A stretch of 64,000 nt of DNA, from contig NC_020291.1 of the NCBI RefSeq assembly GCF_000340885.1, positions 3,161,001 through 3,225,000 on the forward strand. Direction: 5' to 3'. The stretch comes from Clostridium saccharoperbutylacetonicum N1-4(HMT) (GTDB taxonomy: Bacteria; Bacillota; Clostridia; Clostridiales; Clostridiaceae). The notes below the pieces were generated by a model, which saw only the letters and a program-made list of their open reading frames with translations, was not told the origin of the DNA and searched no databases. Positions 57,242 through 64,000 of this stretch are shown one piece after another. Both the position numbers and the translations under genes were made by a program. Position 1 is the first letter of the stretch, and each line of letters begins with the position of its first letter.

Positions 57242-57643
57242 ATGCAAATGTTATGGGACAGTAAATTAGCAGTTGGTGTCGATAAAATTGATAATCAACA
57301 CAAGGAATTATTCAACAGGATGAATAGCCTAATGGATGCAATGAAAGAAGGTAAAGGAAAAAATGAGGTTATGGGAACGTTGAAATTTTTAGAAGAATAT
57401 GCCAATAGACATTTTTCAGATGAAGAAGAACTTCAAAGGAAAAATAATTATCCGAAATTTGAAATTCAACATAAAGAACATGAAGAATTTAAAATGGCGC
57501 TAAAGGATTTAAGAATGAAGTTAGAAGAACAAGGGGTATCTGCAATGCTTGCTATTAATTTGCAACAAAGCATGTGTGGCTGGTGGAAAAAGCATATTAA
57601 AGAATTAGATATGGATTTAGGAAAATATCTAATGAGTGTATAA
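57242..57643 (+). CDS. Bacteriohemerythrin
   Basis: A 133-residue four-helix di-iron O2-binding protein. Ligand motifs are intact: DNQHKELF (His), HFSDEEELQ (His and Glu), HKEHEEF (two His), and WKKHIKELDMDLGKYL (His and Asp). I start at ATG 57242 after GAGAGGTGTGATTTT; the upstream in-frame ATG at 57176 lacks an RBS. In anaerobes it binds oxygen for sensing or detoxification. Monocistronic, with its own terminator. Confidence 0.94.
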   Translation: MQMLWDSKLAVGVDKIDNQHKELFNRMNSLMDAMKEGKGKNEVMGTLKFLEEYANRHFSDEEELQRKNNYPKFEIQHKEHEEFKMALKDLRMKLEEQGVSAMLAINLQQSMCGWWKKHIKELDMDLGKYLMSV

Positions 57644-57713
57644 TATAATTTTATAATTGTAAATGTATTCAAAAGAGGGCTGGCATAATTCTCTAGATAG
57701 TTATTCTTTCATG

Positions 57714-57752
57714 AAAAGATAACTTATTATAATACATATAAGTTATCTTTTT
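57714..57752 (+). terminator. Terminator after the hemerythrin gene
   Basis: AAAAGATAACTTAT (57714-57727) and ATAAGTTATCTTTT (57738-57751) form a perfect 14-bp stem running into T residues. Confidence 0.85.
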
Positions 57753-57872
57753 GAATAGTTATTTGTTGAGAAATAAATGGGAATAATAAAAATAAATTAG
57801 GGAATTCAAGGGAAGGGAATGTTATTTAATGATGTATTTATAGGGAATTGTAAATATAAATGGGGGAAGTAT

Positions 57873-58592
57873 ATGAGAGTTTTATGTAAAAGATGTGGTT
57901 TAAATTGCCATTTGGATGAATATAAGGAACGATTAGATAGTATAATGGTCAAAAAAAATTATAACTTATTAAATGATGAGGTTATTTCATTAAGCGAATT
58001 TCTTGATGATTTGGTTTATAATTGTGTATATTGTGAAGAAGATAGGCCTTATTTAAAGGGAAAAGTTTCAAATGAAAATTTATATTATTACGGGAATAAT
58101 CATTTGTTTATTAATTTATATTTATATATAATGGATGAAATAAGAAATAAAAAGATTATATATATATGTACTGAACAAAATGTATATGAGAGATTAATAG
58201 AAATCTTATTAATTAATAGGGTTGCCATTGATAATGTGAAATTTAAATCATTACAAGAGGTAACATTAGAAAATAAAGATTTAAAGCATGTTAACCTAGA
58301 AAAAGAAGTAAGAGATTTTTTTCACCATGATGATAAGAAATATAATGGGATTAGTTGGATAGTTGATCCTCTATATATAAGAAATTCCACAACTCAGAAA
58401 AACTATTTTGATTTAAATAATAAAATTCATGAATACATAAAAAATATAAATTTAAATATTTTATTTATATATGATGCTTATGAAAGTATGCATAGAATGA
58501 AAATGGCAATACCTGGGGAAATGGAAAAATACTTGAAGTTTTTAAGTGATAAAAGTTTTAGTGTGGAACGAGTGAGTGGAAGAATTATATAA
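57873..58592 (+). CDS. Hypothetical protein, possibly MEDS-like, with Cys pairs
   Basis: A 239-residue cytoplasmic protein. The N-terminus has CKRCGLNC and, after about 50 residues, CVYC, which could bind zinc. The middle (NNHLFINLYLYIMDEI, KIIYICTEQNVYERLIEILL) and FIYDAYESMH near the end loosely resemble the MEDS/DcmR sensory domain found in clostridial regulators. That match is weak and no output domain follows. I start at ATG 57873 after GGGGGAAGTAT; ATG 57819 has a poorer RBS. Function unknown. Confidence 0.65.
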   Translation: MRVLCKRCGLNCHLDEYKERLDSIMVKKNYNLLNDEVISLSEFLDDLVYNCVYCEEDRPYLKGKVSNENLYYYGNNHLFINLYLYIMDEIRNKKIIYICTEQNVYERLIEILLINRVAIDNVKFKSLQEVTLENKDLKHVNLEKEVRDFFHHDDKKYNGISWIVDPLYIRNSTTQKNYFDLNNKIHEYIKNINLNILFIYDAYESMHRMKMAIPGEMEKYLKFLSDKSFSVERVSGRII

Positions 58593-58631
58593 TTAAGGAT
58601 TTCTTGAAAAAATAGCTTAATATTAAAATGG

Positions 58632-58678
58632 AAATAGGTATTATGGATTATTAAGAAAATAAATCCGAATACCTATTT
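58632..58678 (+). terminator. Terminator after the MEDS-like gene
   Basis: AAATAGGTATT (58632-58642) pairs with AATACCTATTT (58668-58678), with an inner GGATT/AATCC pairing, followed by T residues. It may serve the convergent small gene as well. Confidence 0.8.
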
Positions 58679-58697
58679 TTAATTGCAAAAATTCTAG

Positions 58698-58922
58698 CTA
58701 ATAATTTATAAGTGAAATATGATTGGGTGGTACTTCATTAATTACTGTTGAACAATTATATAAAAGTAATTCATTTTGATAAGCAACAATATACTTGTCC
58801 AAATTTTGAGATAAAGAAACTATAAATTTATTGGTTGGGCATAAGCTAAATAACAAAAGATTTAGCAAGAACTTTCTTAATGAGATTTTATTTCTTAGTC
58901 TAAATAAATTATAATTAGTCAT
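58698..58922 (-). CDS. Spo0E-like aspartyl-phosphate phosphatase family protein (tentative)
   Basis: A 74-residue protein with RBS GGAAGAGGTGTTATT well placed before ATG 58922. The stretch IVSLSQNLDKYIVAYQ carries the S-Q-x-L-D signature of Spo0E-like phosphatases, which dephosphorylate Spo0A and delay sporulation. The N-terminal part is basic and unusual for the family. The short length and single motif keep this tentative; if right, it acts on Spo0A in the cytoplasm. Confidence 0.6.
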   Translation of the reverse strand: MTNYNLFRLRNKISLRKFLLNLLLFSLCPTNKFIVSLSQNLDKYIVAYQNELLLYNCSTVINEVPPNHISLINY

Positions 58923-59170
58923 AATAACACCTCTTCCTATTCATTTTTACTTTATCTGTAAATATATTGTAATATATATTTGTAATTGTTTTCAAATATA
59001 ATCGTAATACAAATTGTCTTATGTGGTTACATAATTTTTATTAATATGATATTATTTTCAAAAATAGAATTAATTAGTGAATAAATTATAGGTAATAGTT
59101 TTATAATTTAGAGTGTGTTTATTAATTAATTATAATTAATAAATTATAAAGAGATGAAAGGAGAAATCTT

Positions 59171-60571
59171 ATGAGTAGCAGGGAAATAAGTCAAAAAGAT
59201 GTGGAAATGCTTATTGAAATACAAAAGAAATATTTCGATACACATATTACAAAGGATATTAAATTCAGAATTGAGCAATTAAAGATTTTAAAAGCTGGAA
59301 TAAAAAAATATGAAGACGAAATTTCAGAAGCACTTTATAAAGATCTTGGTAAGCATAAGAATGAAGCCTATATGACTGAAATTGGATTTTGTTATCACAG
59401 TATAGAATTTGCAATAAAAAATTTGAAGAAATGGGCTAAGCCAGAAAAAAGAAAGACTCCAATTTACTTAATGCCTGCAAAGAGCTATATTGTCAATGAG
59501 CCATATGGAATAGTACTTATAATAGGACCATATAATTATCCGTTTCAATTACTTATTGAACCGTTAGTAGGTGCAATAGCTGCTGGAAATACAGCAATTA
59601 TAAAAGCGTCTGAAATGGCACCTAATATTTCAATGGTTGTCAAAAAACTTTTTAATGAGACATTCTGCAAAAATTATATAGTATGTGTGGAAGGAGCAAT
59701 AGAAACAAATATATCATTAATAAATGGAAAATTTGATTACATCTTTTTTACAGGAAGCACTGCTGTGGGAAAAATAGTTATGGAGGCAGCCGCGAAAAGT
59801 TTAATCCCAGTTACTTTAGAACTAGGAGGGAAAAGCCCAGTTATTGTAACTGAAAGTGCAAATATAGAACAGGCTGCAAAAAGAATTATCTGGGGAAAGA
59901 CAATTAATGCAGGCCAAACCTGTGTGGCACCAGATTATGTATTAGTACATGAAAAGGTAAAAGATGAACTTATTAAAGAAATGAAGAAGGCCCTTAATAA
60001 ATATTTTGGAGAGAATATTGAAAAGAGCGAATCATTTGGAAGAATTATTAATGAAAAACATTTTAAACGGATTAAAGCAATGATTGAGAGAGATAAAGAG
60101 GGAATCGTATTTGGAGGAAATTGTCTAGAAGAACAAAAGTACATCGAACCAACGTTAATAGAAATATTTTCATGGCAAGCAGCGACTATGAATGAAGAAA
60201 TATTTGGGCCTGTGCTACCAATTATGACATTTAGAGATATAGATTTAGTTATAAAGGCGATTAGAAAGTTGCCTAAACCTTTGGCACTTTATTTGTTTAC
60301 TAAAAATAAAGTAGATGAAAGTAAAGTTATAAAAGAGATAAGTGCTGGAAATGTATCTATAAATGATACAATCTCTCATGTTGCAAACCCATATCTTCCA
60401 TTTGGGGGTGTTGGTAACTCAGGAATTGGTTCTTATCATGGAAAGGATAGTTTCCTAACATTTTCACACAGAAAAGGAATATTAAAAAAACATTCTGGAA
60501 TAAGCAATTCGGTTCAGTATCCAGCTTTTACTGAGAAGCAATTAAATCTTATTAAGAAAATTTTTAAATAA
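59171..60571 (+). CDS. NAD(P)-dependent aldehyde dehydrogenase, class 3 type
   Basis: A 466-residue enzyme that oxidises aldehydes to acids. IIGPYNYPFQLLIEPLVGAI is the class 3 N-terminal signature, FTGSTAVGK the cofactor loop, LELGGKSP holds the general-base Glu and NAGQTCVAPD the catalytic Cys. The hydrophobic C-terminus is short, so membrane attachment is uncertain. RBS GAAAGGAGAAATCTT. Probably long-chain or aromatic aldehydes. The 248-nt AT-rich region upstream shows no further element. Confidence 0.93.
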   Translation: MSSREISQKDVEMLIEIQKKYFDTHITKDIKFRIEQLKILKAGIKKYEDEISEALYKDLGKHKNEAYMTEIGFCYHSIEFAIKNLKKWAKPEKRKTPIYLMPAKSYIVNEPYGIVLIIGPYNYPFQLLIEPLVGAIAAGNTAIIKASEMAPNISMVVKKLFNETFCKNYIVCVEGAIETNISLINGKFDYIFFTGSTAVGKIVMEAAAKSLIPVTLELGGKSPVIVTESANIEQAAKRIIWGKTINAGQTCVAPDYVLVHEKVKDELIKEMKKALNKYFGENIEKSESFGRIINEKHFKRIKAMIERDKEGIVFGGNCLEEQKYIEPTLIEIFSWQAATMNEEIFGPVLPIMTFRDIDLVIKAIRKLPKPLALYLFTKNKVDESKVIKEISAGNVSINDTISHVANPYLPFGGVGNSGIGSYHGKDSFLTFSHRKGILKKHSGISNSVQYPAFTEKQLNLIKKIFK

Positions 60572-60699
60572 TAGATTCAATTAGATTGATTTTAAATGGA
60601 CGCTTGTGATATTTATAATTATGTTATAATTAAGTAAGATTAAGAATAAATAACTTGTTATATATTAAGCATTCTACGCAAATGAAAGGAATGATAAAA

Positions 60700-60957
60700 A
60701 TGCACGAAGTAACAATGTGTCAAAGTTGTGGATTACCGTTTAATGAAGAGCATAAACATTTTATAGGAATAGAACAAGATGGAACTAAAAGTATCTATTG
60801 TACAAATTGTTATAGAAATGGGGAGTTTATCCATCGTAATATATCGATGGAAGAAATGATCGAGTTACTTATTCCTATTTTAGGCAGGGAAATTGGGGAA
60901 GAGAAAGCAAGAAAAGAAATGACAACTTTATTTCCGACTCTTGAGCGCTGGAAATAG
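60700..60957 (+). CDS. Small zinc-ribbon protein
   Basis: An 85-residue protein with MCQSCGLPF and YCTNCYRNG, a four-Cys zinc ribbon, then a helical tail (MEEMIELLIPILGREIGEE). It matches the putative zinc-ribbon family common in clostridia, often near AraC-type regulators. I start at ATG 60700, 8 nt after GAAAGGA; ATG 60691 is directly abutting the RBS. Role unknown. Confidence 0.85.
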   Translation: MHEVTMCQSCGLPFNEEHKHFIGIEQDGTKSIYCTNCYRNGEFIHRNISMEEMIELLIPILGREIGEEKARKEMTTLFPTLERWK

Positions 60958-61087
60958 TGGTCTTAAATAATTATATTTCTTTATAGTATTTTATAATTAC
61001 TATGAAATTAACACAGACAATAAAAAACTGAAAATGACAGGATTAAATAATTTCATAGATATAGAATATTATTGAGAGGTGAAATTA

Positions 61088-61963
61088 ATGGAATGGATTG
61101 GAGCACTTAAAGTTGCAATTAAGTATATGGAAAAACATTTGTTGGAAAATATTAATGCAGATGAAGTAGCTGATTCTGTATATATGTCGCCATTTTATTT
61201 ACAGAAAGGGTTTAAGATTATGACAGGATACTCAATAGGTGAGTATATTAGATGTCGAAGACTTTATATGGCAGCATTAGATGTTCTAGCAGATAAAGAA
61301 AAAATTATAGAACTTGCATACAAGTATGGTTACGACACTCCAGAAAGTTTTACAAAAGCATTCTCCAGGTTCCAGGGGGTATCTCCAAAACAAATAAAAG
61401 GAGATGCAAAAAAAATACGAACATTTTTACCTCTTAAAATTAATGTATCAATTAAAGGAGGAAATGATATGGATTATGTAGTGGAAAAGATGAATAAAAT
61501 GAAAGTGATAGGATATGAGAGGGACTTCTCATATGAGGCAGCCTATCAAGAAATTCCAAAGTTTTGGAGTGAGTTTTGTGATAGTTGTACAAACGGAAAA
61601 GATAGTGAAGATAAACAAAAAGCCATTGAAGAATGTTCTATTGGAGAGTTTGGAATCTGCATTGAAGATGATGATAAGCAAAATGGATTTCATTATATGA
61701 TTGCAGGAAAGTACAATGGAATTAATGTACCTGAAGGAATGAAATTATATGAAATTCCTACACTTGAATGGGCAAAGTTCAAATGTACTGGCCCTATGCC
61801 AGGAGCACTACAATCTGTAAATACTCAAATCTTTAAAGAATGGCTTCCGGGTAATCCTGATTATGAAATTGCAGCCGGAATGAATATTGAGTGGTATTCC
61901 AAAGGGAACTCAAATTCGTTTGATTATGAAAGTGAAATTTGGATACCAGTTAAGAAAAAGTAG
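61088..61963 (+). CDS. AraC-family regulator with GyrI-like effector domain
   Basis: A 291-residue regulator. The N-terminal double HTH of AraC (about 8-105; ADEVADSVYMSPFYLQKGFK, then ELAYKYGYDTPESFTKAFSR) is followed by an effector-binding GyrI-like domain (about 125-290). I start at ATG 61088; GTG 61079 lies within the RBS GAGAGGTG. Such Rob/BmrR-like proteins sense lipophilic compounds. A terminator follows. The zinc-ribbon gene just upstream is on the same strand 130 nt away. Confidence 0.92.
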   Translation: MEWIGALKVAIKYMEKHLLENINADEVADSVYMSPFYLQKGFKIMTGYSIGEYIRCRRLYMAALDVLADKEKIIELAYKYGYDTPESFTKAFSRFQGVSPKQIKGDAKKIRTFLPLKINVSIKGGNDMDYVVEKMNKMKVIGYERDFSYEAAYQEIPKFWSEFCDSCTNGKDSEDKQKAIEECSIGEFGICIEDDDKQNGFHYMIAGKYNGINVPEGMKLYEIPTLEWAKFKCTGPMPGALQSVNTQIFKEWLPGNPDYEIAAGMNIEWYSKGNSNSFDYESEIWIPVKKK

Positions 61964-61978
61964 AAAAAATATGATAGC

Positions 61979-62014
61979 AAAATCCTAATTACTAATTGTG
62001 ATTAGGATTTTTGT
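61979..62014 (+). terminator. Terminator after the AraC gene
   Basis: AAAATCCTAAT (61979-61989) and ATTAGGATTTT (62001-62011) form an 11-bp stem, followed by TGTTTTG. Confidence 0.85.
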
Positions 62015-62158
62015 TTTGTTAAATAAAAAATTTCTTGAAAAATACGCATTATAAAATAATAAGATTTTAATCTAATTTTAATCTTTCTTATATTTTAGAT
62101 TAATTTTTACTAAGTATTATATAAGCAAGATAAACAAAAAATATGGAGGTTGATTAAT

Positions 62159-62689
62159 ATGGAAAGAAATGAAATGATTAAAATTTTGATGGAAAAGGCT
62201 AAAATAAGTTATGAAGAGGCAGAAAAAGTTTTAATACAATGTGATTGGGATCTTTTAGATTCTATAATTTATTTAGAAAGAAACGGCAAAATTGAAAATG
62301 ATGCTACAAATACTATAATAACAGTAGAAAATGAAAATAAAAAAGAAAGTGAGGAAAAGGAAAAGATGAAAAGTGGAGGTATTGGTGAAATCTTTGGCAG
62401 AATCTTTAAGTTTATAGGTAAAGTAATAAGTAAAGGTAATGACAACTACTTTGAAATCAAAAAAGAAAATAAAAAACCTATAAAGATATCTTTAACTATA
62501 TCGGCACTATTATTGATAGTTGCATTTTGGCCAGTTGGAATATTATTAGTAATTGGTTTATTTACAGGATATAAATATTCTTTAACAGGTCCAGACATTT
62601 GTAGTGATAAGGTTAATGAAGTTTTATACAAAGCGTCTGAATCAGCTGATAATGTAAAAAGTGATTTTAAAGAAAGTTATAAGGGATAG
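62159..62689 (+). CDS. DUF4342 membrane protein with UBA-like N-terminus
   Basis: A 176-residue protein. Residues 1-45 (MIKILMEKAKISYEEAEKVL, then CDWDLLDSIIYLERNGK) look like the three-helix UBA/TS-N fold. A charged linker leads to a DUF4342-type part with two adjacent hydrophobic segments (ISLTISALLLIVAFWPVGIL, then LVIGLF). I start at ATG 62159 after ATGGAGGTTGATTAAT. It is the first of two paralogues and then a response regulator on the same strand. Likely membrane-associated; function unknown. Confidence 0.82.
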   Translation: MERNEMIKILMEKAKISYEEAEKVLIQCDWDLLDSIIYLERNGKIENDATNTIITVENENKKESEEKEKMKSGGIGEIFGRIFKFIGKVISKGNDNYFEIKKENKKPIKISLTISALLLIVAFWPVGILLVIGLFTGYKYSLTGPDICSDKVNEVLYKASESADNVKSDFKESYKG

Positions 62690-62708
62690 AATTAAGTGTT
62701 CAACTAAT

Positions 62709-62742
62709 AGAGGTTTTGAGATTATTCGAAACCTCTTATTTA
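62709..62742 (+). terminator. Hairpin between the two DUF4342 genes
   Basis: AGAGGTTT (62709-62716) pairs with AAACCTCT (62729-62736), followed by TATTTATATT. It may partly terminate the first transcript. Confidence 0.6.
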
Positions 62743-62798
62743 TATTAAAAGCTTAAGAAAAATGGTATAATTTATAAGATAGATATGGAGGAATAAAT

Positions 62799-63344
62799 AT
62801 GGAAGAGCATAAGCTTATAGAAAGATTAACGAAAGAAACTAATATAAGTTATGAAGATGCAAAAATTGCCCTTGAAATATCAAATTGGGATGTTTTGGAT
62901 GCAGTTATATGTTTAGAAGAGAAGGGTAAGATCCAAAGACCTTCTAGTAGCATATTTTATACCAATGAAAATAAAGGGAATTATAATCGTAACGAAATAA
63001 CTAATATACAGCAGCAAGAAAACAAACAAAATTGGAAAAAGAGGGAGCATAATTTTGAAGGTTTTTTTGTAAAAGTATGCAAGTTAATTGATACTTGTAA
63101 TAATATTTTTCTTGAAATAAGAAAAGAGAATAAAACTTTTCTTAGAATTCCTATTACAGTAATTCTTGTATTGGTAGTGTTTGCTTTTTGGATTTTTATT
63201 CCTTTATATATATTAGGTCTTTTCTTTGATATAGATTTTTCACTTTCAGGACAAAGAATAGAAATCAATAAAATCAATCAAGTTCTCAAAGCTATATCAT
63301 TAAATGTGAAAAGGTTAAAAGATAAATTTAAGAAAGGATATTAA
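62799..63344 (+). CDS. Second DUF4342 membrane protein, paralogue of the preceding gene
   Basis: A 181-residue paralogue with the same plan: UBA-like start (LIERLTKETNISYEDAKIAL, then EISNWDVLDAVICLEEKGKI), a polar linker, and two hydrophobic segments (FLRIPITVILVLVVFAFWIF, then IPLYILGLFF). RBS TATGGAGGAATAAAT. Its stop (63342-63344) is separated from the next ATG by one base, so it is tightly coupled to the response regulator. A sensor- or stress-linked membrane role is inferred from that context only. Confidence 0.82.
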   Translation: MEEHKLIERLTKETNISYEDAKIALEISNWDVLDAVICLEEKGKIQRPSSSIFYTNENKGNYNRNEITNIQQQENKQNWKKREHNFEGFFVKVCKLIDTCNNIFLEIRKENKTFLRIPITVILVLVVFAFWIFIPLYILGLFFDIDFSLSGQRIEINKINQVLKAISLNVKRLKDKFKKGY

Positions 63345-63345
63345 G

Positions 63346-64000
63346 ATGGTTAAGATTTTAATTGTTGAAGATGATGAAAAACTGGCAAGATTTGTAGAAT
63401 TAGAGTTAGTACATGAAGGCTATGAAATATTAAAAGCAGATAATGGAAGAACTGGTCTTGAAATTGCAGAAAATGGGCAAGTCGATTTAATTCTTTTAGA
63501 TATAATGATTCCAGAAATAAATGGCTTGGAAGTATTACGTAGAATAAGAAAAGCTTCAGATCTGCCTGTAATAATGTTAACTGCCAGAGATGCTGTTATG
63601 GATAAGGTTTCAGGACTTGATGCAGGTGCAGATGATTATATAACAAAGCCTTTTGCAATAGAAGAGTTATTGGCTAGAATAAGAACAGCATTAAAGAGAC
63701 GAAGAGGCAGTGAAAAAATAGATTCTGATATAATAAGCTGTGGATTATTATCTCTTGATAAGATAAGGCATAAGGTTATGTATGACAATAAAGAAATAGA
63801 ATTAACAAACAGAGAATTTATGTTATTAAAAATTTTATTGGAAAATAAGAATATAGTACTAAGTAGAGATATACTAATGGAAAAAGTATGTGGCTATGAT
63901 TTTATTGGAGAAACTAATGTAATAGATGTTTACATAAGATATTTAAGAACTAAAATAGATGACATCTTCAAAATAAAGATAATTTCTACAGTGCGTGGAG
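63346..64000 (+). CDS. OmpR-family response regulator (3' end outside window)
   Basis: ATG 63346 follows AGAAAGGATATTAAG. The receiver domain has ILIVEDDEKLARF with the acidic pair, LLLDIMIPEING with the phospho-acceptor Asp (about 51), MLTARD and ITKPF with the Thr/Lys switch. The winged-helix output domain follows (LTNREFMLLKILLENKNIVL, then SRDILMEKVCGYDF, VYIRYLRTKI). The window ends in the frame after 218 codons, close to the normal length of about 223. A sensor kinase gene probably follows outside. Confidence 0.95.
   Translation, partial: MVKILIVEDDEKLARFVELELVHEGYEILKADNGRTGLEIAENGQVDLILLDIMIPEINGLEVLRRIRKASDLPVIMLTARDAVMDKVSGLDAGADDYITKPFAIEELLARIRTALKRRRGSEKIDSDIISCGLLSLDKIRHKVMYDNKEIELTNREFMLLKILLENKNIVLSRDILMEKVCGYDFIGETNVIDVYIRYLRTKIDDIFKIKIISTVRG

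Overview
The window reads as chromosomal DNA of a low-GC, spore-forming, strictly anaerobic Firmicute, most likely a Clostridium sensu stricto of the saccharolytic/solventogenic group. Support is the very AT-rich codon use, AGGAGG-type ribosome binding sites, a YtaF-type sporulation membrane protein, a Spo0E-like protein, glycosidases, two-component and c-di-GMP genes, and a peptide quorum-sensing pair of the kind known from solventogenic clostridia. The species is not claimed. No rRNA, tRNA, CRISPR or insertion sequence was recognised.

Layout. 1-7.6 kb: plant-glycan and glycoside use (5'-truncated alpha-L-rhamnosidase, a secreted cell-wall-binding esterase split by a frameshift, a GH1 phospho-beta-glucosidase). 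7.8-10.7 kb: LysR regulator, small helical protein, MFS efflux pump, and a decayed GH1 tail. 10.9-15.1 kb: PAS-PAS-GGDEF-HD-GYP protein and a Cache chemoreceptor. 15.2-41.6 kb: a biosynthetic gene cluster. 41.7-51.8 kb: FMN-binding protein, YtaF, GAF-LuxR regulator, putrescine aminotransferase, a degenerate 4-hydroxybutyrate dehydrogenase homologue, MerR, a DHA2 efflux pump, MarR with a lipoprotein esterase, and another hydrolase. 51.9-56.8 kb: an MrfA-like helicase followed by a UvrD-like helicase. 57-64 kb: hemerythrin, small hypotheticals, aldehyde dehydrogenase, an AraC regulator, two DUF4342 paralogues and a response regulator cut by the window end.

The most interesting part is the cluster at 15.2-41.6 kb. 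The minus strand carries an RRNPP-type XRE-TPR regulator, an overlooked 46-codon signal-peptide precursor gene just behind it, a Sfp-type phosphopantetheinyl transferase and a type II thioesterase. The plus strand carries ACP, FabK, FabF, AccB, AccC, AccD, AccA, a 2011-residue ACP-ACP-C-PCP-A-C-SDR protein (serine predicted for the A domain), an MFS exporter, and a 3070-residue FAAL-ACP-KS-AT-KR-ACP-KS-(dead AT) protein. The fatty-acid genes look like a duplicated fab/acc operon cut down for this pathway: a 13-residue fabZ stub remains between accB and accC, and fabH, fabD and fabG are absent.

The peptide gene and the ACP operon share one promoter design: an inverted repeat AATGCAACAA-N13/14-TTGTTGCATT (one arm varied) overlaps a TTGCAT -35 box followed by TATAAT. 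I infer that the secreted peptide, sensed by the TPR regulator, switches the lipopeptide/polyketide-like product on or off with cell density. The sfp-thioesterase unit may have a further control through a leader containing three alternating 11-nt repeat arms.
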